A DNA stretch of 64,000 bases from contig AP018318.1 in assembly GCA_003990705.1 (NCBI GenBank), positions 5,629,001-5,693,000 of the forward strand. The letters are read 5' to 3'. The stretch comes from Nostoc sp. HK-01. GTDB lineage: Bacteria > Cyanobacteriota > Cyanobacteriia > Cyanobacteriales > Nostocaceae. The notes beneath the pieces were generated by a model. It saw nothing but the letters and a program-made list of their open reading frames with translations. It searched no databases and was not told the origin of the DNA. Positions within the stretch are counted from its first letter, which is position 1; each line of letters starts with the position of its first letter. The position numbers and the translations under genes are program-made. This document shows, piece after piece, positions 27,830 through 36,797 of the stretch.

Positions 27830-28067
27830 TCCACTCTTCTAAATTTAATAGGTCAATAATTTGTTGAACGTAGACTCCTTTTACTTTCTGTCCACCTTTT
27901 TTGGGTACGGTAACAGTTCTTCCTTGAGAGTCTCGAAAACTATGATGACTACCCTTGGATCTTTTCTCCTCAAACCCAAAGGCTTCTAAAAGAAGGCGCA
28001 AATCCTCAAACTTGACTTCTGGTGGTCGGTTGAGAAATTGCTTAATCAATTTTTTTAACTTGCTCAT
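27792..28067 (-). CDS. hicA: HicA-type mRNA interferase toxin
   Basis: 91 aa; small double-stranded-RNA-binding-like fold toxin that cleaves mRNA. Contains the catalytic His motif GSHHSF in RSKGSHHSFRDSQGRTVTVP, and the typical end YVQQIIDLLNLEEW, plus an acidic tail. It precedes and overlaps hicB. The start ATG 28067 is only 8 bp from a pair of direct repeats (28075-28096) that could be the operator. Confidence 0.9.
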   Translation of the reverse strand: MSKLKKLIKQFLNRPPEVKFEDLRLLLEAFGFEEKRSKGSHHSFRDSQGRTVTVPKKGGQKVKGVYVQQIIDLLNLEEWSDEDTESEEETD

Positions 28068-28074
28068 TGAGCAA

Positions 28075-28096
28075 TAGTATCATATATAGTATCATA
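28075..28096 (-). promoter_or_regulatory. direct-repeat operator candidate for hicAB
   Basis: Two exact copies of TAGTATCATA (28075-28084 and 28087-28096) in direct orientation with a 2-bp spacer, directly upstream of hicA. Ribbon-helix-helix regulators usually bind such arrays. Confidence 0.6.
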
Positions 28097-28217
28097 GCTT
28101 GTTTTTTCCTTCTAGAAAAAAAGTCTTGGAAGAAAAAATTTATAAGCAATATTAATAGAGTATTAAATTGCCTAGAATATGTTTTTAGTATTGTTGTGGT
28201 TTTGCTTATTTAATTAG

Positions 28218-29546
28218 TTACAAACTAAATTCTGCTGCGTCATCTTCATCTATACCGACATTTTTACCAACGGCTATAGGTTTGAATTGAGAGCCATGAA
28301 TTAATTCACTGAATGTCATTTTATGATTTTGGTGTAGGATATTCAGCACACTAATAAAGTCTCGGATGATTTCGCCGGGTGTGAGTAATGCTTCTGCACC
28401 TAGGCGGCTAACGATTTCTTGTAAGAATTCTTGTAAGTTGCGATCGCTCAAAGTTTTATCATAGCCATAGTGGGTTACATGAATTTCTTTGAGGCGTTGT
28501 AGAAGCGTGAAAATTTCAGCCTCACTCAAGGGGTTTAACCGAATAACTGGCCCTAAAAATTCCTGAACATTCGCTTGGGTAGCAAAGCGACTTTCTTTGG
28601 TACGTCTGCGCCAAGCTTGGTCAGCAAATAAGCCACGATTTTGGTCTTCTAAAAACTTGGTGGTACCACCAATAAAAATTCCCAGATGCTCGGCTTTGCA
28701 TTGCATGGTATCGTTAAACATTGCCAGCAGTCTGTTATAGTTTTTCTCGCGGGTAACAGTAGTAGATATTTGATATAAATTTACCGCTTCATCTAATAAA
28801 ATTAATAGACCTTTATAACCAATCTCGGCAACAAATTTCGCTAATAATTTAATGTAGTCATACCAACTTTCATCATCAATAATTACCCGCACGCCTAAAG
28901 CAGCCCTGGCTTCAATTTTGGTGCTGAATTCTCCGCGTAACCAACGCAGTGCCGCATTTTTTAAATTATCATCATCTAATCTATAACCACGCCAATAAGC
29001 AATAATGACGTTACCAAAATCAAAGCCGTGAACTAAATCTTCAATATACTGCACAACTTCTCTAATTTTGCTTTCCACCTGGTCATCAAAACCTTCATCT
29101 GTTGGACGCATATTAGTTTCTTTGGCAACTTCTTGCTGTATTTTATTAATCCAGCCTTCTAAAATTGAAACTAAAGCACCGCCATCAGGACGGGTTTTGC
29201 TGGAAAGGTGACTCATTAATTCTCGATAAGTCGCCAAACCTTCGTTGTTGCTTCCTGCGAGGCGACGTTCGGATGATAAATCAGCATCAGCTACTATAAA
29301 ACCTTGTTCCATCGCTCGGTTGCGAATCATTTGTAGGAGAAAGCTTTTACCGGAACCATAGTTACCAATAATAAAGCGAAATGCTGCTACACCTTCTGCA
29401 ATATCATCTAGATTTTGTATCAGGCTTTTAAGTTCTTGTTCTCGACCAACTGCTATATGTTCAACTCCTAGTCTTGGTACTACTCCCGCACCTAGAGAAT
29501 TAATTAAAGCAGTGGAAATTTTCTTCGAGATTTTGAGCTTTGCCAT
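28218..29546 (-). CDS. brxD: BrxD-type (DUF2791) P-loop ATPase
   Basis: 442-aa AAA+-like ATPase. Walker A GNYGSGKS (residues 61-68) and Walker B GLLILLDE (D252, E253) are intact; the GVEHIAVGREQEL start and the WRRRTKESRFA segment are typical of DUF2791/BrxD. It resembles the ATP-binding protein BrxD of type 2 BREX and its relatives in TerB-linked loci, where it pairs with an Lhr-like helicase. Start ATG 29546 preferred; GTG 29555 is in frame. 56 bp downstream of the TerB-C gene and 150 bp upstream of hicA. No brxA, brxC, pglX or pglZ is present. Confidence 0.85.
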   Translation of the reverse strand: MAKLKISKKISTALINSLGAGVVPRLGVEHIAVGREQELKSLIQNLDDIAEGVAAFRFIIGNYGSGKSFLLQMIRNRAMEQGFIVADADLSSERRLAGSNNEGLATYRELMSHLSSKTRPDGGALVSILEGWINKIQQEVAKETNMRPTDEGFDDQVESKIREVVQYIEDLVHGFDFGNVIIAYWRGYRLDDDNLKNAALRWLRGEFSTKIEARAALGVRVIIDDESWYDYIKLLAKFVAEIGYKGLLILLDEAVNLYQISTTVTREKNYNRLLAMFNDTMQCKAEHLGIFIGGTTKFLEDQNRGLFADQAWRRRTKESRFATQANVQEFLGPVIRLNPLSEAEIFTLLQRLKEIHVTHYGYDKTLSDRNLQEFLQEIVSRLGAEALLTPGEIIRDFISVLNILHQNHKMTFSELIHGSQFKPIAVGKNVGIDEDDAAEFSL

Positions 29547-29602
29547 GTACTTCACTAGATTTGATATTTAACGCAATAATAATTTTACGATAACAAGTAA
29601 AT

Positions 29603-30874
29603 TTAATTTGATGAGGCTTGCCTACTCATCAGGTCTTCGTACATAGCAATCATTTTGCGGACATTGTTCAGGTGTTCTTGATAAATTTCGGGAATGTCTT
29701 CTCCTGGCTCGATAATTAATTCGCCGATGGTATCATTTGCTCTGTCATTGATTGAATCAATTAAGAGATTCGGCATGGTAATATTTGCTTCGGCAATTTG
29801 TTTAATTGTCGATTTAGGATTATCTGCTTGTAATATTGCTTTTAATACTTCAATTTCATGCCCTGGTAATTTCTCTAACAAGTTAGTCCATTCTTCAGGT
29901 AAATCTTCACTTATATCTTCTGGAGTGGCAATTAAATCAGCAAAAGGAAATAACTCTGGCTCATCTTCGATGGGGAGATTTATAGGTATATGCTCTAAAT
30001 TAAGTGTTTCTGTTTGTTGGAGTAATTCCCAAACTTGGTTTTGTAATAAATCTCGTTCTTCTTGTAATATAGAAACTTGACTATTTATCTGTTGTAGTTC
30101 TGATTCTTTATCTGATGTTTGCTGAGTTAAGTTATTCAGTCTACTAATGATGTCGTTTCTTTCTGTTATCGTGTCGGCTAATAATTTATTCTGCTGATTA
30201 ACAACGATTTCTAGTTCTTGAATTTGAATTCTGAGTTCATACATTTTTTCTTCTAGCTGAGGTTTGAGCCTACCTAATAGAGTTAAATTGTTCTCAAGTT
30301 CTTGTTTATCTTGTCGTAGTTGAGCAATTTGAGTTTGCAACTGGACAATTTCAGCATGAGAAACATTACTGTGTAACTCTAAGCGGCGTTTTTCGGCTGT
30401 GAGATTAGTACAAGTGTTACTCAGTTCTGTGCTTGTTTTTTCTAGAGTTTTAATTGTATTTTTTAGGTTATTAGTTTCAGTTTCTAATTGTTTTTTCTGC
30501 CCAGCAAAATTACTCAATTCTCGATGTAGACTATCTCTTTGATTGCGAGATTCCGCAATTTGATTTTGGAGTTTTTGGTTTTCGGCGTATAATAAACTGC
30601 GATGTTCTTCTATTTGTTTGATTTCTCGATAAATGCGATTTTTTAAAGCTTCTTGCTCTTTAATGCGTTTACGTAAGGTCACTAACACCAGCATTTCGTG
30701 ATGTCTACGTCGTTTATCAACAAATAATGCTGCGGCATAAGTAGCAAGTACAGTAATTATGCCTGTAATGAAGGCTTGACTAAAATTCCAGTTGGGAACA
30801 AGACTAAGCCCAAAACTTACACTAAAGGCAACTATGCCTAAAAGAAACCGATTACTGACCATTACTGCTTGCAT
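29603..30874 (-). CDS. membrane-anchored coiled-coil protein with TerB-C domain
   Basis: 423 aa in three parts: two transmembrane helices (about 10-26 and 34-52), a long coiled coil (about 60-290) rich in Leu/Glu/Gln/Lys, and a C-terminal domain (about 320-415; EEWTNLLEKL, LLIDSINDRANDTIGELII) that fits the TerB-C domain of tellurite-resistance-type proteins. TerB-C proteins are known to sit beside DUF2791 ATPases and helicases; the membrane/coiled-coil N-terminus in place of TerB-N is the distinctive point. 56-bp gap to brxD, so probably one operon. Confidence 0.75.
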   Translation of the reverse strand: MQAVMVSNRFLLGIVAFSVSFGLSLVPNWNFSQAFITGIITVLATYAAALFVDKRRRHHEMLVLVTLRKRIKEQEALKNRIYREIKQIEEHRSLLYAENQKLQNQIAESRNQRDSLHRELSNFAGQKKQLETETNNLKNTIKTLEKTSTELSNTCTNLTAEKRRLELHSNVSHAEIVQLQTQIAQLRQDKQELENNLTLLGRLKPQLEEKMYELRIQIQELEIVVNQQNKLLADTITERNDIISRLNNLTQQTSDKESELQQINSQVSILQEERDLLQNQVWELLQQTETLNLEHIPINLPIEDEPELFPFADLIATPEDISEDLPEEWTNLLEKLPGHEIEVLKAILQADNPKSTIKQIAEANITMPNLLIDSINDRANDTIGELIIEPGEDIPEIYQEHLNNVRKMIAMYEDLMSRQASSN

Positions 30875-30886
30875 ATTGCTGGTGTT

Positions 30887-30911
30887 AATTCGTAATTCGT
30901 AATTCGTAATT
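30887..30911. repeat. AATTCGT heptad repeat, 3.6 copies
   Basis: Three exact AATTCGT units and a partial fourth run into the stop codon of the DUF815 gene, in the 35-bp gap before the TerB-C gene. STRR type. Confidence 0.8.
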
Positions 30912-32250
30912 AAGACTTAATGTTTGTTGTACTAAAGAGAGATATATCTGCTTTTAAAAAATCAATAAATTGTCGTGCTGTGCGTCCAGAACGACCGTTA
31001 TGACGTGTTGCCCATTGTAATGCTTGATATTCTAAATCTTCTGGGCTGAGATTAATTTTTGTTTGTGCTGCTAAATGGCGAATAATTGTTAAATAAGTCT
31101 GTTGATTGGCTGGTTCAAAGGTTAATGTCAAACCAAAGCGATCGCTAAATGATAACTTCTCCTGCATGGTATCCCAAGCATGGATTTCTTCGTGATCTTT
31201 GGGGGTGGGTCTATCGGCGAAATATTCCCGAATCAGGTGGCGGCGGTTCGAGGTAGCGTAAACCACTACATTTTGCGGCCGCGCGGTTAAATTCCCTTCT
31301 AAAACTACCTTAAGGGCTTTAAACGCATCGTCATCTTCCTCAAAGGAGAGGTCATCCACAAAGATGATAAATTTTTGGGGTACACCGCGTAACTGTTCGA
31401 CAATTTTAGGTAAGTCTTGCAAATCAGATTTGCCTACTTCTAGTACACGTAGTTGACGTTCTCCATACTCGTTCAATAAGGCTTTGACTAAAGAAGATTT
31501 ACCCGAACCGCGACTACCGTAAAGTAATACATGCAATGCTGTTTCGCCACATAATAAAAACTCTGTATTTTTCAGCAAAGCATCACGCTGCCATTCATAG
31601 CCTACCAGTGTACTTAACTTTATGGGGTCAGGATATGGAATACCGACAAACTGCCCACTTTGCCAACGTAAGGCGCGATACTCAGCAAATAAACCTACGC
31701 CAAATTTGCGATAATAAGCAGCTAATTCTTCTACAGCATCAGCCCAATGTTCCCAATCTGGCAAATATAGGGTTGTGTTGCTGCTGAGATGATTGTGTTC
31801 TTGATACCAAACTACAGGCGAAACAGGCAAATGAGCAACAGTCTGCACCCATTCGCTAAGACAAGCAGTGCTGCATTCATAAAGACTTTGTAATATCTGT
31901 AAATCATTTTGGGCGGCGGCAATTAAAGCCGGGGGTAATTCCGAAAAATCTCTTTGTTGCGCCATTCGGCTAAAGGGATTTTCACAAATGAGGATTTGCG
32001 AAATTAAGTAGTCTTCCCAATTTTGATTTTGTGCTGCTAAGGCGTGGAAGTAATTTCCGTAAGCTTGGAGACAACCCCTAGCGTCGGCATCAGTGTAACG
32101 TATTGCTTGCAACAGTTCCAGAAAGGCGATCGCGGCTTCGCTCTGGAGAACAGATTGGTAGAGTAAAAGAGATGCTGCTTGACGCTGGAGAAATTGAACC
32201 TGGGCTAATGACGAAGTACTTGCCGTTGCCATCGCTGGAATATCCATCAA
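30910..32250 (-). CDS. DUF815 family AAA ATPase
   Basis: 446 aa. A helical N-terminal region (about 1-210) is followed by an ATPase domain: VGYEWQRDALLKNTEFLL, Walker A YGSRGSGKSSLVKAL, Walker B FIIFVDDLSFE, sensor-like VVVYATSNRRHL, and DRFGLTLTFEP. This is the widely conserved DUF815/YcjX-neighbour type ATPase of unknown substrate. Upstream in the same orientation as the TerB-C/BrxD/helicase genes with a 35-bp gap, so it may be co-transcribed, but DUF815 also occurs without them and may be unrelated. Confidence 0.85.
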   Translation of the reverse strand: MMDIPAMATASTSSLAQVQFLQRQAASLLLYQSVLQSEAAIAFLELLQAIRYTDADARGCLQAYGNYFHALAAQNQNWEDYLISQILICENPFSRMAQQRDFSELPPALIAAAQNDLQILQSLYECSTACLSEWVQTVAHLPVSPVVWYQEHNHLSSNTTLYLPDWEHWADAVEELAAYYRKFGVGLFAEYRALRWQSGQFVGIPYPDPIKLSTLVGYEWQRDALLKNTEFLLCGETALHVLLYGSRGSGKSSLVKALLNEYGERQLRVLEVGKSDLQDLPKIVEQLRGVPQKFIIFVDDLSFEEDDDAFKALKVVLEGNLTARPQNVVVYATSNRRHLIREYFADRPTPKDHEEIHAWDTMQEKLSFSDRFGLTLTFEPANQQTYLTIIRHLAAQTKINLSPEDLEYQALQWATRHNGRSGRTARQFIDFLKADISLFSTTNIKS

Positions 32251-32336
32251 TCAACTGGGGGATGTAGCTAAAAATAGCTATGGTAAATTGTCTGCCGACC
32301 TTGGCTGTAAAGTCAAAATCTACATAGGTTGTAACA

Positions 32337-32654
32337 ATGAATTTAAGTATAATTGCTGCTTTTGCTTACGGTATCTTAGCAATTGTCGGTGGAATTATGG
32401 GCTACGTTCAAGCGCGGAGTAAAGTTTCGCTCCTTAGTGGTGGTATTAGCGGTTTGTTGCTGATTTTATCTGCTTACTGGCAACTTCAAGGGCAACCTTG
32501 GGGTTTGACTTTAGCAGTTTGTGTAACTGGGGTTTTGGTGGTTGTGTTTGCTTTAAGGTTTGCTAAAACACGCAAGTTTATGCCTGCGGGATTGATGATT
32601 GTTTTAGGTGCGTTGACGCTGGCTGTGATGGCACATCAGCTATTGGGACTGTAA
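32337..32654 (+). CDS. TMEM14/FAX family small membrane protein
   Basis: 105 aa, four hydrophobic segments with little between them. The pattern AFAYGILAIVGGIMGYVQ, SKVSLLSGGISGLLLI and KFMPAGLMIVLGALTL is the TMEM14 fold; plant relatives (FAX) export fatty acids from plastids and human TMEM14C transports porphyrinogen. Substrate here is unknown. ATG 32337, divergent from the DUF815 gene across 86 bp. Confidence 0.9.
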   Translation: MNLSIIAAFAYGILAIVGGIMGYVQARSKVSLLSGGISGLLLILSAYWQLQGQPWGLTLAVCVTGVLVVVFALRFAKTRKFMPAGLMIVLGALTLAVMAHQLLGL

Positions 32655-33797
32655 GAATATATGAGTTTTCTGTCATAGTACATTTATATTATTGTATTGC
32701 TGTGGCGATCGCTAGTACAGGTCGGCGTAAATCAACAGAACACACTTCGACTACTTCGGCTGCGCTCAGTACAACTACACTCAGTGACATCTGGAATTGC
32801 TAAAAGGCTTGTGGTGTCACTATTCTTTCTTTTTCCTTTTTATTTTTTACTTTTGCCTTGTTGTACTAGGCAATGAGACGGCGTGAGTAAAAAATCTTGC
32901 CCACTACTGAAGTCACAGCATAAATTTTTAATATGTGACCACAAAAAATTCAGCATCCTTTTGCCAAAACATCCGGTTTTATTTATTTAGTAATGATAAA
33001 TAAAAATAATATTGGATATGATTTTGACAGTTTTGGGTTCAGCCGAGAGTTTACCCATTCAGCAACCGGGGTTTATGCGTTCATCTCACTTTGATAACGC
33101 AACACACTATGTATATGGCATTTATTAGTCTTATTTCAGGATGAATTACAGTCCTGATTGAGTTTTGCATCCTAATTTTTATCTAATATCCATCTAGAGA
33201 CAGGTATTTTTAGGTAAATATTCAATTATTAACGTGGAGCTATGACTCAGTTAAATCCTAAATCACTTTTATCTAACAAATATTAGGTAAATTGATAACA
33301 TGTTTTTTATGATACTAAATGGTTGTACTAATATCTATATTAACTAAATTAACAGATGGTCAACATCAATCATAAAAAACCATAAAGCTTGATATATAAG
33401 GCTTTATGTTCAAGATAATGTTGTCATATTCATAAAAATTACGCCAAATTGTAGTCAGAAAAATGATATTAAGGTGATTTTGATTACTTTTTTATTTTGA
33501 CTTATCTAGGAAACTATAAAGTCATTAAATCAATGAATACCTCAGTCTAGTATTTTCACTAAAAGCATCCTATGATTTTAAAGTTTTTATAGTAATGCTC
33601 AGTAATATTTAAAGCAAAAATAAAGTTAATCGTGCCATTTTGGCAGTTATAGATATCAGAAATACGATATTACTGGAGGAGAAAGAATAATTGATATTTA
33701 GATACTTATCGCTATCTACTTAAAGTCCGCAAGTAACAATAATCCTGAAATTAAGTAATTGATTATCTCAGCACTTTTACGAAGTAGGAAATCAAAT
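32655..33797. other. 1.1-kb gap upstream of the APH-HopA1 pair
   Basis: No recognisable gene. Contains a dispersed Nostoc-type repeat near 32745-32790 (TTCGACTACTTCGGCTGCGC and following), otherwise AT-rich DNA. A 36-codon frame at 33018-33128 has no features of a peptide precursor. GGAGGAG at 33675-33681 is followed by no gene in range. Confidence 0.5.
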
Positions 33798-35036
33798 ATG
33801 TTATTACCACTATCTTCTCAAAGCGTTATTCAGTATCTGCAAGCAATCGGACTGTGTAGCTTAGAAGATGGCAATTCAGATTTATCTGATGTGCCAGGAA
33901 GTAGCAAAAAGAATTTCAATTTATTAGTGACACTGGGAAATCGTCGCCAATTACTAGTTAAACAAGAACATCATCAGGACAATGACGGAAATCTCCATGA
34001 ATTTTTTAATGAGTGGTTATTTCACCAATTACTCAAGCAGTTTCCTGTTTTAGGTAATATTGCCGCGATCGCATCATTAGTAGTACATTATGATGAAGAA
34101 AATTCCATCCTTGTCCGCAATTATTTAAGTGAATATCAAGAATTAGGTAACTTTTATCAACATAGCTATAGTTTCCCTACAGAAATAGCCACTGCTATTG
34201 GTACCACAATTGCTGGTTTGCATCGCACAACTTTCCAGCGCCGAGAATATCGAGATTTTATGGCGACAGCGCCAGCGGGACAGTATCGCTATAACTTTTA
34301 CAACCCAGCGCAGGGTATAGAATCACTGACACCAGCTATTTTTGGTGCAGTGCCAAAATCAGCATGGCAATTTTATACATTTTATCAGCGCTATGAAAGC
34401 TTAGAATATGCGATCGCAGATTTAGCTTCAGAATGGAAACCTTGCTGTTTAACTCACAACGATTTGAAGTTGCACAACATTTTGCTACATTCTCGTTGGG
34501 ATAAACTCGATAATTGCCTAGTGCGCCTGATAGACTGGGAAGCTTGCGCGTGGGGAGATCCAGTTTATGATTTAGGCACTTTAATCGCCAGCTATTTAAA
34601 AATTTGGCTTTCTAGTTTAGTAGTAGATTCCATGCTGGAGTTAGAAGAATCTTTGCAGTTAGCGATGATACCACTAGCAGAAATTCAACCTTCATTACTG
34701 GCTTTAATTCAAGCTTATCTCAAGGCTTTTCCTGCTATTTTAGAACACCGCCCAGATTTTGTAGAGCGAGTGATTCAGTTTGCGGGACTCGGAATAATTC
34801 ACCAAATTCAAGACAAAATCAAGTATCAGCAACAGTTTGATAATACTGATATGTGTGCGCTACAAGTAGCACAAAATCTGCTAACCATACCAGAGAAATC
34901 TGTAAACAATGTTTTTGGTGTTACCGCCTCAGAAATTATTGCACCGATGGCTAAACAGCATCAACTTACCCAATCGCAAAAATCACCAAAATTGGTTCCT
35001 TTATACTACGAAAAAACCCGTTTGCGCGGATGTTAA
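33798..35036 (+). CDS. APH/choline-kinase-fold phosphotransferase
   Basis: 412 aa of the aminoglycoside-phosphotransferase fold. Visible: nucleotide-binding Lys in LLVKQE, catalytic loop THNDLKLHN (D222) and the metal-binding IDWEACAWGDPVYDLGTL. Family members phosphorylate small molecules or, in thioviridamide and class V lanthipeptide loci, Ser/Thr of a precursor peptide. Its direct neighbour is a HopA1-family gene, the same pairing as in those loci. ATG 33798, preceded by AGTAGGA, is preferred over TTG 33759. Substrate unknown; I see no precursor gene. Confidence 0.85.
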   Translation: MLLPLSSQSVIQYLQAIGLCSLEDGNSDLSDVPGSSKKNFNLLVTLGNRRQLLVKQEHHQDNDGNLHEFFNEWLFHQLLKQFPVLGNIAAIASLVVHYDEENSILVRNYLSEYQELGNFYQHSYSFPTEIATAIGTTIAGLHRTTFQRREYRDFMATAPAGQYRYNFYNPAQGIESLTPAIFGAVPKSAWQFYTFYQRYESLEYAIADLASEWKPCCLTHNDLKLHNILLHSRWDKLDNCLVRLIDWEACAWGDPVYDLGTLIASYLKIWLSSLVVDSMLELEESLQLAMIPLAEIQPSLLALIQAYLKAFPAILEHRPDFVERVIQFAGLGIIHQIQDKIKYQQQFDNTDMCALQVAQNLLTIPEKSVNNVFGVTASEIIAPMAKQHQLTQSQKSPKLVPLYYEKTRLRGC

Positions 35037-35114
35037 ATAATTGTCATTTTTCCTCGGTCAATAGTCAATAGTTCTTCTGCCTTTTCTCTCCTACTCATTA
35101 CTCTCCATTCAGCA

Positions 35115-36200
35115 ATGCTAGACACTTCTACCAACCCTTTGTTAAATTCTCTGTTTGATATTGCGAGAAATATCCAGATTGAATCTAACTTTTCGATTCA
35201 TCATCCTGACTATCAAACTTTTGCTTTACCAACAAAAATAGCAGATAGATTTCAGCAGAATTCTGCGGTTTTACAGCAAAAATATCTCACGTTGCTACTG
35301 CGTAATTTCCTATATGGGATTTATTACAACGGTTCTCTACAAAATGTTTTAGCTGTTAATTCTGATACAGCTAATGGCTTACCACAGCAGAATTTAGCTA
35401 ATAATCCTCATTTGGGTATTGACTGGGAATTTTATGCCCAACTGCACACGAATAACCACGGAAAAGGATATTTTGACCATAGTTGGCAAGTATTACGACA
35501 TGAGCCTGATGGGAGTATGGCGGTGACAAAATGTGGTTTAACGTTATATATTGAGCCAGATTGTCATCTGAAACCTCAGAGTAAATCCGCTAAACCGGGT
35601 GAGTCAGTATCTATTTGGATGCCAAAAAATCATTTACAAAACGGCTGTTATGTAGCTGTAAGTGATGTAGGGCAAGAACAGCAGAGTGTAGATGCGGAAT
35701 TGGGAACAGGAAGAATCTATTTTAATATTACGGCAGATGGGGCGATCGCCCTCATGGATAGCCTAACGCAGCAACTCAACCAAGCCGCCCTTCCTTTTAC
35801 CTTTCAAGTACTTTACAATCCTAGAGCCTACGGACGCTACGACTCTGGCTTACTTTATTTTGAACGAGAAGACTACCCAGCAATTCACCAAATTCTTCAA
35901 GCTGTTTATGCAGAACATCAATCGCATTTTCAGCCAGAAATCCCTTTGTTCACTAAGTTTTTAGCTCCAGGACTAAGTTTAGCTGAAGAACCAATTCAAA
36001 AATTCGCCGTGCAAGAAAGTTTTGGGATGAACCGGTGTCAAATTGTCGCTCATGCTTTATTGGAAGTATGGCAAAAAGGTAAAGATGCAATGGAAGAGCG
36101 AATGAAGTCAATTGAAAAACACTTTGCTATCCATTCAGTTGACTTACAACGCCCTTATCTTAACCCTCATTCTGAAGATATATATTACCCCTTACATTGA
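35115..36200 (+). CDS. HopA1-family protein
   Basis: 361 aa. The sequence shows the HopA1 pattern: GRIYFNITADG, FTFQVLYNPRAYGRYDSGLL with YFEREDYPAI, SFGMNRCQIVAHALLEVW and the end RPYLNPHSEDIYYP. HopA1 was named for Pseudomonas type III effectors, but bacterial relatives in thioviridamide and lexapeptide loci act with an APH-type kinase, apparently eliminating phosphate from phospho-Ser/Thr. Cyanobacteria have no type III secretion, so an enzyme role with the gene at 33798 (78-bp gap) is more plausible. ATG 35115. Confidence 0.85.
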   Translation: MLDTSTNPLLNSLFDIARNIQIESNFSIHHPDYQTFALPTKIADRFQQNSAVLQQKYLTLLLRNFLYGIYYNGSLQNVLAVNSDTANGLPQQNLANNPHLGIDWEFYAQLHTNNHGKGYFDHSWQVLRHEPDGSMAVTKCGLTLYIEPDCHLKPQSKSAKPGESVSIWMPKNHLQNGCYVAVSDVGQEQQSVDAELGTGRIYFNITADGAIALMDSLTQQLNQAALPFTFQVLYNPRAYGRYDSGLLYFEREDYPAIHQILQAVYAEHQSHFQPEIPLFTKFLAPGLSLAEEPIQKFAVQESFGMNRCQIVAHALLEVWQKGKDAMEERMKSIEKHFAIHSVDLQRPYLNPHSEDIYYPLH

Positions 36201-36285
36201 TAACTGACGTGATTGCAGTGAGATAATTTGAGATGGCAGGCTGAATAGTTTGCCATTTTGTTTTTTAATTTTTAATTATACAAAA

Positions 36286-36732
36286 ATGTCTTTTATTTAT
36301 AACCGTACTGTGCGCTTTGTAGATACTGATGCTGCGGGTGTAGTTTATTTCGCTAATGTTTTGAGCATTTGTCATGAAGCTTATGAAGCATCTCTCGACG
36401 CAGCGGGAATAAATATCAAAGCTTTTTTTACTAAGCCTACTGTGGCTTTTCCCATTGTTCATGCTAATGTTGATTTTCTGCGTCCAATGTATTGCGGAGA
36501 TAAGTTAAATGTTAGTCTAATTCCCCAAAAATTGAGCGCGGACAAGTTTGAAATTGCTTACGAGATTAGCATTACAGAAGTACTAGTTGCTAAGGCAATT
36601 ACTCGTCATGTTTGTATTGATGCGAATAGTAGAACTAAGCAAGAATTATCTGAGGAAATTATACAGTGGTTGGAAACGAAACGCAGAGACGCAGAGGGCG
36701 CGGAGAGGCGGAAATCCAGAGAGGTGATGTAA
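36286..36732 (+). CDS. hotdog-fold thioesterase, probably DHNA-CoA thioesterase
   Basis: 148 aa from ATG 36286 (longer TTG start at 36250 rejected). The 4-hydroxybenzoyl-CoA thioesterase-like motif [23 protein letters not shown], with the catalytic Asp, is at the N-terminus. In cyanobacteria this subgroup hydrolyses 1,4-dihydroxy-2-naphthoyl-CoA in phylloquinone synthesis, and the neighbours menE, menC and menA support that. The last ~17 residues ([17 protein letters not shown]) are encoded by a CGCAGAGACGCAGAGG-type intergenic repeat and are probably not part of the fold. Confidence 0.88.
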   Translation: MSFIYNRTVRFVDTDAAGVVYFANVLSICHEAYEASLDAAGINIKAFFTKPTVAFPIVHANVDFLRPMYCGDKLNVSLIPQKLSADKFEIAYEISITEVLVAKAITRHVCIDANSRTKQELSEEIIQWLETKRRDAEGAERRKSREVM

Positions 36733-36797
36733 GGTTAAGTTGTTACTAACAAACAAGTTGATTGTCAGGGAGTAGAGCGCTATTTTAGTGTTGCCTG

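Noticed and set aside
25249-32250. Complete BREX locus
   Set aside because: Only a BrxD-type ATPase and helicase are present; no methyltransferase, PglZ, BrxA/B or Lon-type gene, so only relatedness is claimed.
33018-33128. 36-codon frame upstream of the APH-HopA1 pair, considered as peptide precursor
   Set aside because: No Cys, few Ser/Thr, no leader/core pattern and weak ribosome-binding site.
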